DNA of 64,000 nt from Enoplolaimus lenunculus (lineage: Eukaryota > Nematoda > Enoplea > Enoplida > Thoracostomopsidae), in assembly GCA_030248215.1 (NCBI GenBank), contig JASANG010002072.1, positions 1-64,000 on the forward strand, written 5' to 3'. Every line of letters begins with the position of its first letter. Within the stretch, counting starts at the first letter, position 1. Below the pieces are notes generated by a model. The model saw only the letters and a list, made by a program, of their open reading frames with translations, had not been told where the DNA came from and made no database searches. Positions 48,731-59,160 of this stretch are shown in pieces. Position numbers and translations under genes: made by a program.

Positions 48731-51700
48731 ATGGACTATTCTACTGTTATGATTTTAACGTTTCTGCTATGCATGTCAGTTGGTGTTGCACATGGGAAAC
48801 GAGACGAACGAGAATGTGAAGGTACGTGTACCTATTATATTTCCGTTAATGTACGTGTATGCCGTTAAGGTGAGGCTCTTATTGGATTTAGGCATTCCGT
48901 GGGCCAGGTTTTTTTCAGCTTTTTCTTTCAGCCAATTTAACTGAAACAAAAAATTTCGACCAATCTGAAGTTTTACCAAAATTGATTAATTAACTTGTGA
49001 AACTACTTTCGAAGCGCATTTTCGACCAATACTTGTAAACGTCATTAGTCGACATAAGCGCATTTTCGACCAATACTTGTAAACGTCCTTTCACCTCAGT
49101 GATAATGCCGCAGGTTTTTTTTTCAGCTTTTCCTTTCAGCCAATTTGACTAAAACAAAAAATTTCGACCAATCTGAAGTTTTTTCAAAATTGAATTTATA
49201 TACCTCGCTCAAAGAAATTAAGTTGTGAGACTACACTCGAAGCTCGTTTTCTACCAGTACTTGTAAACGTCATTTCACCTTCAACTCAGTCTACATAAGC
49301 GCATTTTCGACCAATCATAAAACTGCTGTTTACGCGTGACACCTATAACATCTTGCGCGTTTGCTTTTCCGCGCAATTTAAGACTCAAGTTTTTCAAACC
49401 GGTTCAGGTATCAGTAAATTATTATCCTGTCAAACCCTACATTCGCCGACTCACTTTTTAGTGCAAAAGCATCGGCAATTTTTTGTAGGGATGTGCCGGT
49501 ACCAAAATTTTTGCCGATACCGATACCGATTGTTATTTTGAAAATTTGCCTATGCCGCACGTATGTACGTACGTATCTATAAAAAATAAATAATATGTAC
49601 TTTATAGAGATGCCTCGGGGCCTGGCCCCGGTATCGGGGCCAAAGGGCCAGGTACTGAGACCAGCACTTTATTTGGCGGGGCCTAACCAGGAACAGTTTT
49701 TATATACGATTCTTACTTCACTGGCATGAAAACTAATCCTATCACGCTCTGTTCTCGTTACAAAAATATGAAAATCACAAGAAATTACTACACTCTGTAT
49801 TTTTTATTTTCCCACGCTTTGCTGTACACACTACGCAGTATATAAATTGCTTATTTTAACACTCTTAGCCACCAAATACATATTACGTACGTATATCGTA
49901 GCTCATGTTGTTAATTATCTTGAGATTTTCTAACTTGGCCCTGTTGGTGCCGGCACCGGGCCCTTGGGTCGAGCCCCGTTCCCCGGCCCCAGAAAAACTC
50001 TAGTAGTGTAGCGTTCTGAACGGTCGGTTTTCGTAATGTTTAAGCGTATGATTGATTGCTGTGACTGTTTTGCGTTATATGAAAAAGTGCGTTTACGCTA
50101 AGTTTGTTGAGCGAAGCCAAACTCCGAGCGAAGCTCGGGTTTCGCGAAGCGTTTTTTATTTTGTGCTCATGGGTCGAAAAGTGGATGTCCGTCCAAAAAG
50201 AATCTCAGGAACCGCTGAACCGTTTTTGATAAACTTTTTTACTTGAAAGCCTGCCATCCTGCGGTGTTAACCTCGCATTGGTGTTTTAAAATTTTAAGCC
50301 GTTTATTAGCTACAGACTAATTAGTATAATTGTTTAAGCTTAAATTAGGACTTTTTAAGATATTTCACTAATTATTAGGGTTACAAGGAATCTAATTTCA
50401 GCAATAAAGGGTTTGGGTGAGAGGAATCTAACTAAACTGTTTACAAAGCTTTGAAACCGACAACTAAATAGTTAGCTAATAGCAAATTTGCATATTAGCA
50501 TAATTGATAAGCGTAAATTAGGACTTTGTTCACTAATTATTAGGGGTACACGTAATCTAATTTCAGTAATAAAGGGTTTTTGGGTGCGAGAAGTCTGAAT
50601 AAATTGCCTATAAACCTTCAGAAACGATAATTGAATAGTTAGCTAATAGCTAATTTGCATATTAGCATAATTGGTAATCCTAAATTATGACTTTACAATA
50701 TTTCACTATTTATGACGGTTACAAGCAATCTAATTTCAGCAATAAAGGGTTTTTATGTACGAGGAATCTGAATAAATTGTATATAAACCTTCATAATTGA
50801 ATAGTTAGCTAATAGCTAACTTGCATATTAGTATAGTTGATTATCATAAATTAGGACTTCTTACAATATTTCAGTATTTATTTCGGTTACAAGCAATCTA
50901 TTTTCAGAAATAAAGGATTTTGAGTACGAGAAATCTAAATAAATTGTCTAATTTAGATATTAGCATATCTGATTAGCCTAAATTAGGACTTTTTGCAATA
51001 TTTCACTAATTTTTAAGGTTACTGAAGGATCTTTGGGTGTGATAAATGAATAGTTTGCTAATAACTAATTTTGCATATTAGCTTAAGTGCTTCTTAAGTG
51101 TGTTCGAGCTTCGCTCAATACTTGTAGTCCCACTACGACTGGTATACCTATATTTTTAGTTTGCGTTAAATTCGTCAATAGATTACTAGAGAAGGCCAAA
51201 GAGAAAGGAATCGAACAGACTGACGAGATTAAAATGGAAAAACTGGTAAAAGAAGTCTGCGCTGATGCGGTTGGAAAGGAAGAAAAATTGGTAAGCAATT
51301 AACTTTTCTAGTATATAGCTGTTAGAGACCAGGCGTCAAATGAATCAACCGAGTCTATTTTCCGGAAAGTTAAATATATACATGCCGTAAAATTAGGTTG
51401 TTAACAATTAATAAATAAACAATTACTAGCAATACCAGGTATTTATTTCTTTAACGGTTTTGTACGTATCAGCAATTTTCGGGATATATATCTATTATTA
51501 AAAATACTTTTTCTGCTGCTGCTCTGTCATAGTTTTGTGCAGAGTTTAATTTTACACAACATATATGCATATACGCATGTGTATACATATATATACATCA
51601 GGGTGCAACCAGAATTCAGTATTTATCGGAACCGGAATTTGACAAAATTACTGGAACCGGAAAATGAAAAATACATGCCGCCGAAAAATTCATTTTCATT

Positions 51701-54506
51701 TTCTTTTTTGCAATATTATTGGTGAAATAATAATCCTAGTTGCTGGGAAAGAAATATTAACACATACACATATACCAGGGTTCCAACCGGAACTTAATTT
51801 TGCAGGAACAGAAACAGGAATTGACTAGCAGGATCCGGAATTTGATAATCTTCATTACCGAATTACTGTTGGACGTTTTAGAAAAAAAGTATCGGAATCG
51901 GCATTTGCAAAAATTACCGGAAACGGAATCGCAACCGGAAAATGAAAAATACGAGCCACCGAAAAATTCATTTTAATTTTATTTTTTGCAATATTATTCG
52001 CGAAATAACCGTTATTTGGAGATAGGTATTCGCTTTTTCTGCTGTATTTTAAATTGTCACAATCCACGGAAGTGCAATCTGCATTGGATGGCTTATTTTC
52101 GGCATTTGTCAAGGTTTATATACTATACGAATGAAATCCGCTGAATTTTTATCGTCATTTTTAGTAAAATATCTTAATTTCCACCGACCAAAATTTAATA
52201 CCGGAATTTTTAAATTCGGTAAAAATTTACCGGAACCGGAATGTCAAAAATTGCTGGAACTACAATTCCTGTTGCACCCTGATATATACATATGCAGATA
52301 TAAATATATACACATATACTTATCAGGGTGCAACCGGAATTCCGGTTCCGGTTCCGGCATTTTTTCACCTTCCGGTTCCGGTTCCGGTAAATTTTTACCG
52401 GATTTAAAAATTCCGGTATTATAATTTGGCCGTTTTCTTAACATTGCTAATTTTTAAGAATCTCTTTTGAAAGCCATTTGTACTCCGAATATAAGCCATT
52501 GATGGTGGATTTCACTTCAGTCGATGATGAAAATCTAAAATACAACAAATAAAATAAATACCTATGTTCGACTAAGGTTATTTCACAAATAATAGAGCAA
52601 AAAATAAGATTAAAATGAAATTTTTGGTGAAATGCATTTTTCATTTTCCGGTTCCGGTAAAATTTTCAAATTCCGGTTCCGGTAAATTGTAATTCCGGTT
52701 GCACCCTGATACTTATATCTGGGTTCCGACAGGAACTAAATTTTGACGGAACAGGAATAGGAATTGAACTTTTATGCAGGAACCGGAACTGGAACAGGAA
52801 CCGGAATTTTAAATAATCTTCATCACCGAATTACTGTTGGACTTTTTAGAAAACGTGCCAAAAATGGCTTAAGAGAATTTTCATCTATTTCATCATTAAG
52901 TTTCGCGAAAATACATCAGGAACAATTTAGTAACAATATGGAATTAGGTACAAAAACACTAATTTTGACATAAAAAATTATGAAGGACAAGGTTTCCAAT
53001 ATTTAAATGATTATGAATAATTGGCTACAAAATATTGAATTTCCGGTTCTAAACAAAAATTACATACAATACCCAAAATACCGGAAAATTCCATTGAAAA
53101 TATTAGGGACGTGCCGTTACCAACATTTTAGCCGATGTTTAGTTTTATATTGAAAAAAGCCGAGACCGATATACAACATTAGGTCGCTCACATGTAACCG
53201 TTGATGCAATGCGTACATCCATCGTCTACCCGTACAGTTTATAATTGGCTACTAATAGAGCCATCGGTAAATAGTATGTGACATTTTTGGCCATTGCAAA
53301 AAATGTCCGCAAAGTAGTTTTCAGTTGAAGGACATTGTCTACATCAACAGCACAGCAACCATTCATATAGCCGCTTTGGAAATAAAACTTTGATTCTACA
53401 GCGCAAGCAACTTTAATATGCAATGTAGGCAAAATGTCGCTTGACATCATATGGCTAAAGGGATCAATGCAGCATTTAGTTTATTACATGTGAATAGGCA
53501 AAATTACCCCTAGGTTGAACTTGGGGGATTGCTCCTCACATTTGTGTTGCCTACTGGTTAGGTTCGACCTGGATGCAACCCTCCCATAAAAATGGAAAGA
53601 AAGACGCCAGACACGTGGTGACTTTTGTCGGTTTCGTTGGTCTTTTTTATGAGGGTCTCACCGTTTGTGTTTAAGTGTTACTATATTGGCGCGTCAAAAA
53701 CTTCTGCAACGTACATTGTTCGAGAGCTGACCAAACCCATTGCGCGATATTTACCATCAGATCGTGTATGTCAAGCCCTTAAAAGCAAAGATGCTCAAAT
53801 TTGTGATTTGAAATACGGTAAGTTTTGTTGGTCGTCCCCTGTTGAAGCCTTGCCCCACTCTGTCTGGTCCCAGCGAATTCGTAAATTACATTGGTTTAGT
53901 TCAGGTTCCGTCCTGTATAAATTCAGTAATAAATTTGCATGATCAAATTTGGATTCGAAATACGGTAAGTTTTGTTGGTCGTCCCTTTTGAAACCTTGCC
54001 TCAATATGTCTGGTCCCAGCTAATTCGCAAACTGCTTTGGTTTAGTTCTTGTTCCGTCCTGTATAAATTCAGCAATAAATTTGCTTTTTTGATTTTGACA
54101 TATTCCCGTTTTGTTTTGCTCCTATTTTATAAATCTACCTAAGTACAGCAAGCAAGCCTTAACGGGAACAAAACTTTTCTCAGACTAGTAACCGGGAACC
54201 GGGCGACCATATATCTTGCTCATCGTTTAAATCCTCACGTGTGTGTTTCTTGTCGATTATCTTGCGTCTAAAGCAAATTTTTGTTTCAGATAAACATACC
54301 TATAGCAGAAGTGTTTTTACTGTTTTACATTTTTTGCAGATAGAGAAATAGACTGGAAAACTGTAGATTTGAAGAAACTTCGTGTTAAAGAGCTGAAGAA
54401 GATTCTTGAAAACTGGGGCGAGCAATGCCGCGGTTGTACTGAAAAAACAGAATTCATCCAACAAATAGAAGAATTAAAGCCAAAATATGTCAAAGAAGAA
54501 TTATGA
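48731..54506 (+). CDS. MANF: MANF/CDNF-family ER stress neurotrophic factor, 4 exons, complete
   Basis: Exons 48731-48821, 51160-51290, 53676-53817 and 54340-54506 join in phase to 176 residues. Residues 1 to about 22 ([20 protein letters not shown]) form a signal peptide. The N-terminal saposin-like domain has C29 and C32 (RECEVCVKF), then [12 protein letters not shown] and [15 protein letters not shown], then [18 protein letters not shown]. The C-terminal SAP-like domain begins [19 protein letters not shown] and carries the CRGC redox-type motif. All eight family cysteines are present. The protein ends KEEL, a KDEL-type ER-retrieval signal where human MANF has RTDL. Known role: ER-luminal, stress-responsive, secreted cytoprotective protein that binds BiP. 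Intron 1 is 2.3 kb of repeats; intron 2 is full of MITEs. Confidence 0.97.
48890..49320. repeat. Tandem duplication in MANF intron 1
   Basis: A unit of about 210 bases occurs twice: AATTTCGACCAATCTGAAG at about 48952 and 49160, each preceded by a CAGGTTTTTTTCAGC-like stretch. The sub-phrase CGACCAATACTTGTAAACGT occurs twice (about 49023 and 49065), with a variant at about 49255. It has no coding content. Confidence 0.7.
49600..50010. repeat. GC-rich-ended inverted-repeat element in MANF intron 1
   Basis: AGAGATGCCTCGGGGCCTGG on the left and CCCGTTCCCCGGCCCCAGAA on the right are approximately inverted. The AT-rich interior contrasts with these very GC-rich ends. It is probably a degraded non-autonomous DNA element; I could not fix a target duplication. 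Confidence 0.4.
50260..51085. repeat. About 170-bp tandem repeat, four to five copies, in MANF intron 1
   Basis: The phrase TAATTTCAGCAATAAAGGGTT recurs with decay near 50390, 50560, 50730 and 50900, and GCTAATAGCTAATTTGCATA with decay near 50473, 50642, 50813 and 51056. Spacing is about 166-173 bases, with the last unit shorter. The array ends about 75 bases before exon 2. Confidence 0.8.
51599..52281. mobile_element. Composite hAT-like MITE in MANF intron 2
   Basis: Starts CAGGGTGCAACCAGAATTC and ends CAATTCCTGTTGCACCCTG, with ATATATACAT on both sides (the low-complexity flank makes this weaker evidence). A second left-type end, CAGGGTTCCAACCGGAACTT, lies inside at 51776 without a matching right end, so this is probably a copy within or next to a copy. 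Confidence 0.6.
52324..52708. mobile_element. hAT-like MITE in MANF intron 2, perfect 8-bp TSD
   Basis: 385 bases, CAGGGTGCAACCGGAATTCC to TAATTCCGGTTGCACCCTG. ATACTTAT is repeated exactly at 52316-52323 and 52709-52716. The interior is nearly the same as the copy at 47611-47986. Confidence 0.93.
53796..54089 (+). repeat. 147-bp tandem duplication across the MANF exon 3 splice donor
   Basis: Copy 1 covers the end of exon 3 and the start of intron 3 (AAATACG then GTAAGTTTTGTTGGTCGTCC, donor at 53818). Copy 2 repeats this 147 bases later (donor-like GTAAGT at 53965), with a few differences. Each copy ends with a TTCAGTAATAAATTTGC-like phrase holding AATAAA. Confidence 0.85.
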
Positions 54507-54715
54507 TTCAGCTTAATGGTGTAGAGAAAATTGTTTGGAAGCGGAAGTTAGGTATTGTTCACATTCTTGTCGCCGAACTTAAAGGCCTTCGAAACGATTG
54601 GACCTGTTTCATCGCAATGTCTGCATTAGATGTTTTACGCATCATATGTTGGAAACAATTAACATTCAATGATTGCGGATGCGGTGTCACCGATTGCTTT
54701 TATTTGTGGATTGCT

Positions 54716-54721
54716 AATAAA
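54716..54721 (+). terminator. Probable MANF polyadenylation signal
   Basis: AATAAA lies 210 bases after the MANF stop, the first canonical signal downstream on that strand. Confidence 0.55.
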
Positions 54722-55123
54722 GAGTTTTGTGGTATGGGTCTGTATTCGTAATTAGTATTCGGTATTGTTATTATAGAATAGCTTGTTCAAAATCACCAAA
54801 AGTGTGTAAAAAATATTGGTTTGGGAGGAAAAGTGAATAGCGGAAAATATTGTTCGAATCAGGATTATGGTTTTGTTCTGTAACTACGTTGACCAAGTAA
54901 CTATATAGGGTGGTTTGACAGCGAATGTTTAAGTACCGAAAGAGTCGATATTGTATTATTTGTTGCTAAACTTCATTTCGCTTTGGGTGAGAAACATTTT
55001 TGGCTTGTCAATTCTTGCTAGATGCAGATATTTGGCCAAATCCTAAATGCATGCTTAAGCTTTGTTGTACATTTAGGATTTAATTTATACGAGTTTTAGT
55101 TATCATAGTTATATTATGGCCAC

Positions 55124-55432
55124 CAGGGTGCAACCGTAATTACAATTTACCGGAACCGGAATTTGAAAATTTTACCGGAACCGGAAAGTGAAAACTGCAT
55201 TTCACCAAATATTTCATTTTAATCGTATTTTTTGCTCTATTTGTGAAACAACCTTAGTCGAACATAGGTGTTTATATTTTATTTGTTCAAGTGGCTTTCA
55301 AAAGAGATTCTAAAAAATTAGCAAAGGTAAGAAAACGGCCTAATTATAACACCGGAATTTTTAAATCCGTTATAAATTTACCGGAACCGGAAGGTGAAAA
55401 AATGCCGGAACCGGAATTCCGGTTGCATCCTG
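55124..55432. mobile_element. hAT-like MITE, perfect 8-bp TSD
   Basis: 309 bases from CAGGGTGCAACCGTAATTAC to GAATTCCGGTTGCATCCTG, inserted in the opposite orientation to the copy at 52324. ATGGCCAC is repeated exactly at 55116-55123 and 55433-55440. Confidence 0.92.
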
Positions 55433-57405
55433 ATGGCCACATATTAAAGTAAGCAGTTTCAACGTAAACAAATAGTTATGATGGTTTATTTTCTCTGCTT
55501 TCGTTTATTTGGCTGTGATAATCTGCGTATGGTTTCTCTTGGTATTGATTCATTTTTCACCAGGGAAATTTTCTGTCGGAGCATATTATTATTTTGTCGA
55601 GCGAACTATATGCCGGTGCTTAAATTTGTTTTAATTTGTTTGTAATGATTCACGTAGTCAGAAAGAGGGCGTTTGTGTGAATTTAACCCGTGATTCATTA
55701 CGAATCGTAGGCACGAATCGTAGGCACCGTGGTTTCGTCAAATGTTTGTAACTTGCTGTTATTGTATAAAACCTTACCGATGCTTTAAATTTGTTGTTTT
55801 GTTACTTATATTGTATTAGAAAGCATTGTTTGTAAATTCGATGTAGAGAAGATGATCAAAGGATTTCGTTAGTTGTGCCAAGTATTCCTCATTACATTAA
55901 TATTTTTATGTCGCTCCAGTCATACGTCGGAATACGATGTTTTCATTTAGATGGTATCTGATTTTGGCGTTAATTTTGGTTTAAATTTATAAAGGCATTT
56001 TTAAAGTTTGGCCGCTTAGTATTGCATGCCTATCGACATAACCGGGCTAGAACATTAATTTTGTTGAGTTTGTTGTTCGTAATAAAAAGAACGCGATGTA
56101 TTTTTAAGCGAGCGTTACGCGTTCATTTCATTTAATCGAGCCATATAGGTTTTTGTTTACATTTTACAAGTGGAAAACCCATAGGTAAAAAAATCCGGAA
56201 CCGAAAGTCAACAAACTTTAAAAACGAAGGAACCAGGGGTGAAGCAAAGTTTGGTAACAAAATGATAAACCGTAAGGAATTTGTTTTGTCACGCTTCCTT
56301 AGCCGCGAAGTTTGATTTATTGAAGAATCAGTGGTGGATCCAGGAAATTCTGAAACAGGACCGCCACGAGACATGTAGGAAGTATTCGCGAGCGAAGCGA
56401 GCCATAACCCCAGTTTGGGCTAAACCTTTAAATACAGGACAGTTGTGTCGCCTATCACGCCAGCAGTCCTACGGTACTAAAAACATGCTATACAAATGGT
56501 TTCGTAATCAAACTGGAATTCCAGTTGCATCGCTGCTACGATATATTCCTTTGATGCAACATTTATTGTAGATATATATGCAGCAGGGTGCAAGCGGAGG
56601 GAAAAAATGCGAGAGACTAAGCCGCAAATCAACGAAACTCCGGCGCCGGAGGTGAGGCGAAATTAAATATAGTAAAAATGATGGTTAATTAGTTAATTTT
56701 AGCCAATATCTGCAATTTCGCTATTTTCTGGGTGTCAGAACTGCACGGTCTGGACGACCCCTTCCTCCGAAGTACTGCGAATATATTTGATTTTCTCCTA
56801 AACTTCTCCGAAAGATATGGCCACGCCGGGAATCGGACCTCTCGCTCGCGAGTAAAGCGCGCTACCCATTACACCACGCGGCCGATATAATTTCCTCTGG
56901 TGGTATATGTGCACGAGTATGTATATGTCTTAACATTATACACTCTGCACATACACAAGCCGCGTATACCCACATTCCCCCTTCTTTAGGCGGTCGCCCC
57001 GACGACCCCTTCCTCCGAAGTACTGCGAATATATTTGATTTTCTCCTAAACTTCTCCGAAAGATATGGCCACGCCGGGAATCGGACCTCTCGCTCGCGAG
57101 TCAAGCGCGCTACCCATTACACCACGCGGCCGATATAATTTCCTCTGGTGGTATATGTGCACGAGTATGTATATGTCTTAACATTATACACTCTGCACAT
57201 ACACAAGCCGCGTATACCCACATTCCCCCTTCTTTAGGCGGTCGCCCCGGACCGCGAATCCAAACTTCTCCGAATCCATGAGCCTGCAATTTACACCGCC
57301 CGTCTCGGTGGGACCTCCATGTCAGAACTGCACGGTCGGGACGACCCCTTCCTCCGAAGTACTGCGAATATATTTGATTTTCTCCTAAACTTCTCCGAAA
57401 GATAT

Positions 57406-57477
57406 GGCCACGCCGGGAATCGAACCTCGGACCTCTCGCTCGCGAGTCAAGCGCGCTACCCATTACACCACGCGGCC
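57406..57477 (-). tRNA. tRNA-like gene/pseudogene, 72 nt, Ala(CGC)-like loop
   Basis: Minus strand, GGCCGCGTGGTGTAATGGGT to CCCGGCGTGGCC. The 7-bp acceptor stem pairs fully with one G-T. The D stem pairs, and the loop CTCGCGA would give anticodon CGC, with U33 present. The B box GGTTCGATTCC is intact. Weak points are an A-G pair closing the anticodon stem, two mismatches in the T stem, and no T-run terminator just downstream. Two further copies in the array (56819-56883 and 57067-57131) lack 7 nt around the T stem. It could equally be the head of a SINE. Confidence 0.4.
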
Positions 57478-57754
57478 GATATCATAATTTCCTCTGGTGG
57501 TATATGTGCACGAGTATGTATATGTCTTAACATTATACACTCTGCACATACACAAGCCGCGTATACCCACATTCCCCCTTCTTTAGGCGGTCGCCCCGGA
57601 CCGCGAATCCAAACTTCTCCGAATCCATGAGCCTGCAATTTACAGCGCCCGTCTCGGTGGGACCTCCATGTCAGAACTGCACGGTCGGGACGACCCCTTC
57701 CTCCGAAGTACTGCGAATATATTTGATTTTCTCCTAAACTTCTCCGAAAGATAT

Positions 57755-57826
57755 GGCCACGCCGGGAATCGAACCTCGGACCTCTCGCTCGCGAGTCAAG
57801 CGCGCTACCCATTACACCACGCGGCC
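57755..57826 (-). tRNA. tRNA-like gene/pseudogene, 72 nt, second full-length copy
   Basis: Same 72-nt sequence as 57406-57477, in the next unit of the array. The same strengths and weaknesses apply. Confidence 0.4.
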
Positions 57827-59160
57827 GATATCATAATTTCCTCTGGTGGTATATGTGCACGAGTATGTATATGTCTTAACATTATACACTCTGCACATAC
57901 ACAAGCCGCGTATACCCACACTGGGAAGTTTCGGAAATTTTTTTCTGAAAATTGTGACAAAATTAAAACGAAACGGGCTAAAAAGATAAATTATGCAATA
58001 TTTTACTACCGAAATTGCCGGAAGCTCCGGCAAAAATTCTACTGGAGCCGGAGACCGATTTTCTACCGGAGCCGGAGGCAGGCCTCCGGTTGTACCCGAT
58101 ATGTAGCGTTAAGTTCGGAACCTATTAACTTATTATTAATTTCATTTTTCATATATCAAAACTACAACTCCTGCTTACAGATTTTTTGCCGAACTCAACC
58201 CCGCAATTACCTAGGGATGTTCATCGGATATTTTTTCATATCCGGCAATTCTTGTTGGATATTTAAGCGGATATCGGAAACTAAATTTTCTATTTCGGAC
58301 ATCCGAAACTCGATTTTGCGTTTTTTTGGTTTCCAAACCTGAATTTTCATTTCTCAAGCACTTGTTTTAACTTATCAGACTTATGTGGTGTATAAATTAG
58401 TATAGGTGGGTTGTCAAAGAACAAATTTTTCATTTCAAAATATTTCCACTTGCTGATGTTATACAATAAAATTTTCAGTTGTATTTATTTCCCGCAAACT
58501 ATAAGACAAGGCAACTATAATTTGAAGAACAAACACATAGCAAACTTCACGGATTGCGCTATTGCCGCGTTACATTGTCCGGATCCAAAAAATTTCGCTG
58601 CACAACGCTGAACTACGCGAGAGAACCACGAACGCCATCAGAAACTATAGCACAACCGACTCAGTCGCAAATTTTGTAAAAATATTAAGACTCAGCAGAG
58701 TTTTATATTATAGTGACAAATTACAACTCTTCCACCTCTACTGTCCACATATTGCCTGAGAAGAGATTAGCAAATACAGTATATAAAACTATTTTCTGTA
58801 CCAGCACACGGAAGTTCATGTTTTGGAACTCAATGTGTTGCACAGTATAAAAAGTGCAACTTTCCAATGACTGTCTGCTTTACAACTGTTCCATATAACA
58901 ACTTCTTCATAGGTCGAAGCAAAAACATCAAATCTTCCAAATCGCCCACACATAGCATAACGAAAAATCGTTATATCGACATATGATAGCAGGGACCATC
59001 CACATTCATATCTCTTCGCAGGAGATACCGCCGTAGCCAATAAGAACCGATTCTGTGCTTACTTAACGCACAATCAAATTTTAGCATTCCATTCAGTTGG
59101 TTGTGCATATTAACAAACCAATCAGCAATCATTAAATATCGCCAAAAGACCATTATACAT

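Larger units (their letters stand above)
56730..57920 (-). repeat. Tandem array of a tRNA-like unit (four copies, 248/339/349 bp)
   Basis: GACGACCCCTTCCTCCGAAG starts at 56753, 57001, 57340 and 57689. Each unit contains a minus-strand tRNA-like sequence plus a common body (CACATACACAAGCCGCGTAT, CACATTCCCCCTTCTTTAGG, GGACCGCGAATCCAAACTTC). The first unit lacks about 95 bases of the body. Near-identity between units points to recent unequal exchange. A single inverted copy lies at 45600-45900. Confidence 0.85.
54750..59160. other. Intergenic region between MANF and CASK (convergent genes)
   Basis: Both genes point into this stretch, so it holds two 3' UTRs. It contains the MITE at 55124-55432, CCGGAGCCGGA-type fragments (about 56150-56280, 56580-56720 and 58015-58100), the tRNA-like array (56730-57920) and an inverted CGGATATCC-type fragment (about 58205-58320). 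No gene is visible. Confidence 0.6.

Noticed and set aside
53226-53450. Minus-strand 74-codon frame in MANF intron 2, considered as a transposase remnant
   Set aside because: No recognisable catalytic motif or flanking termini; too short to assign.
57110-58342. Open frames of 103-224 codons across the tRNA-like array
   Set aside because: They read through tRNA-like sequence and SINE body, duplicated by the array, with no protein-like signature.
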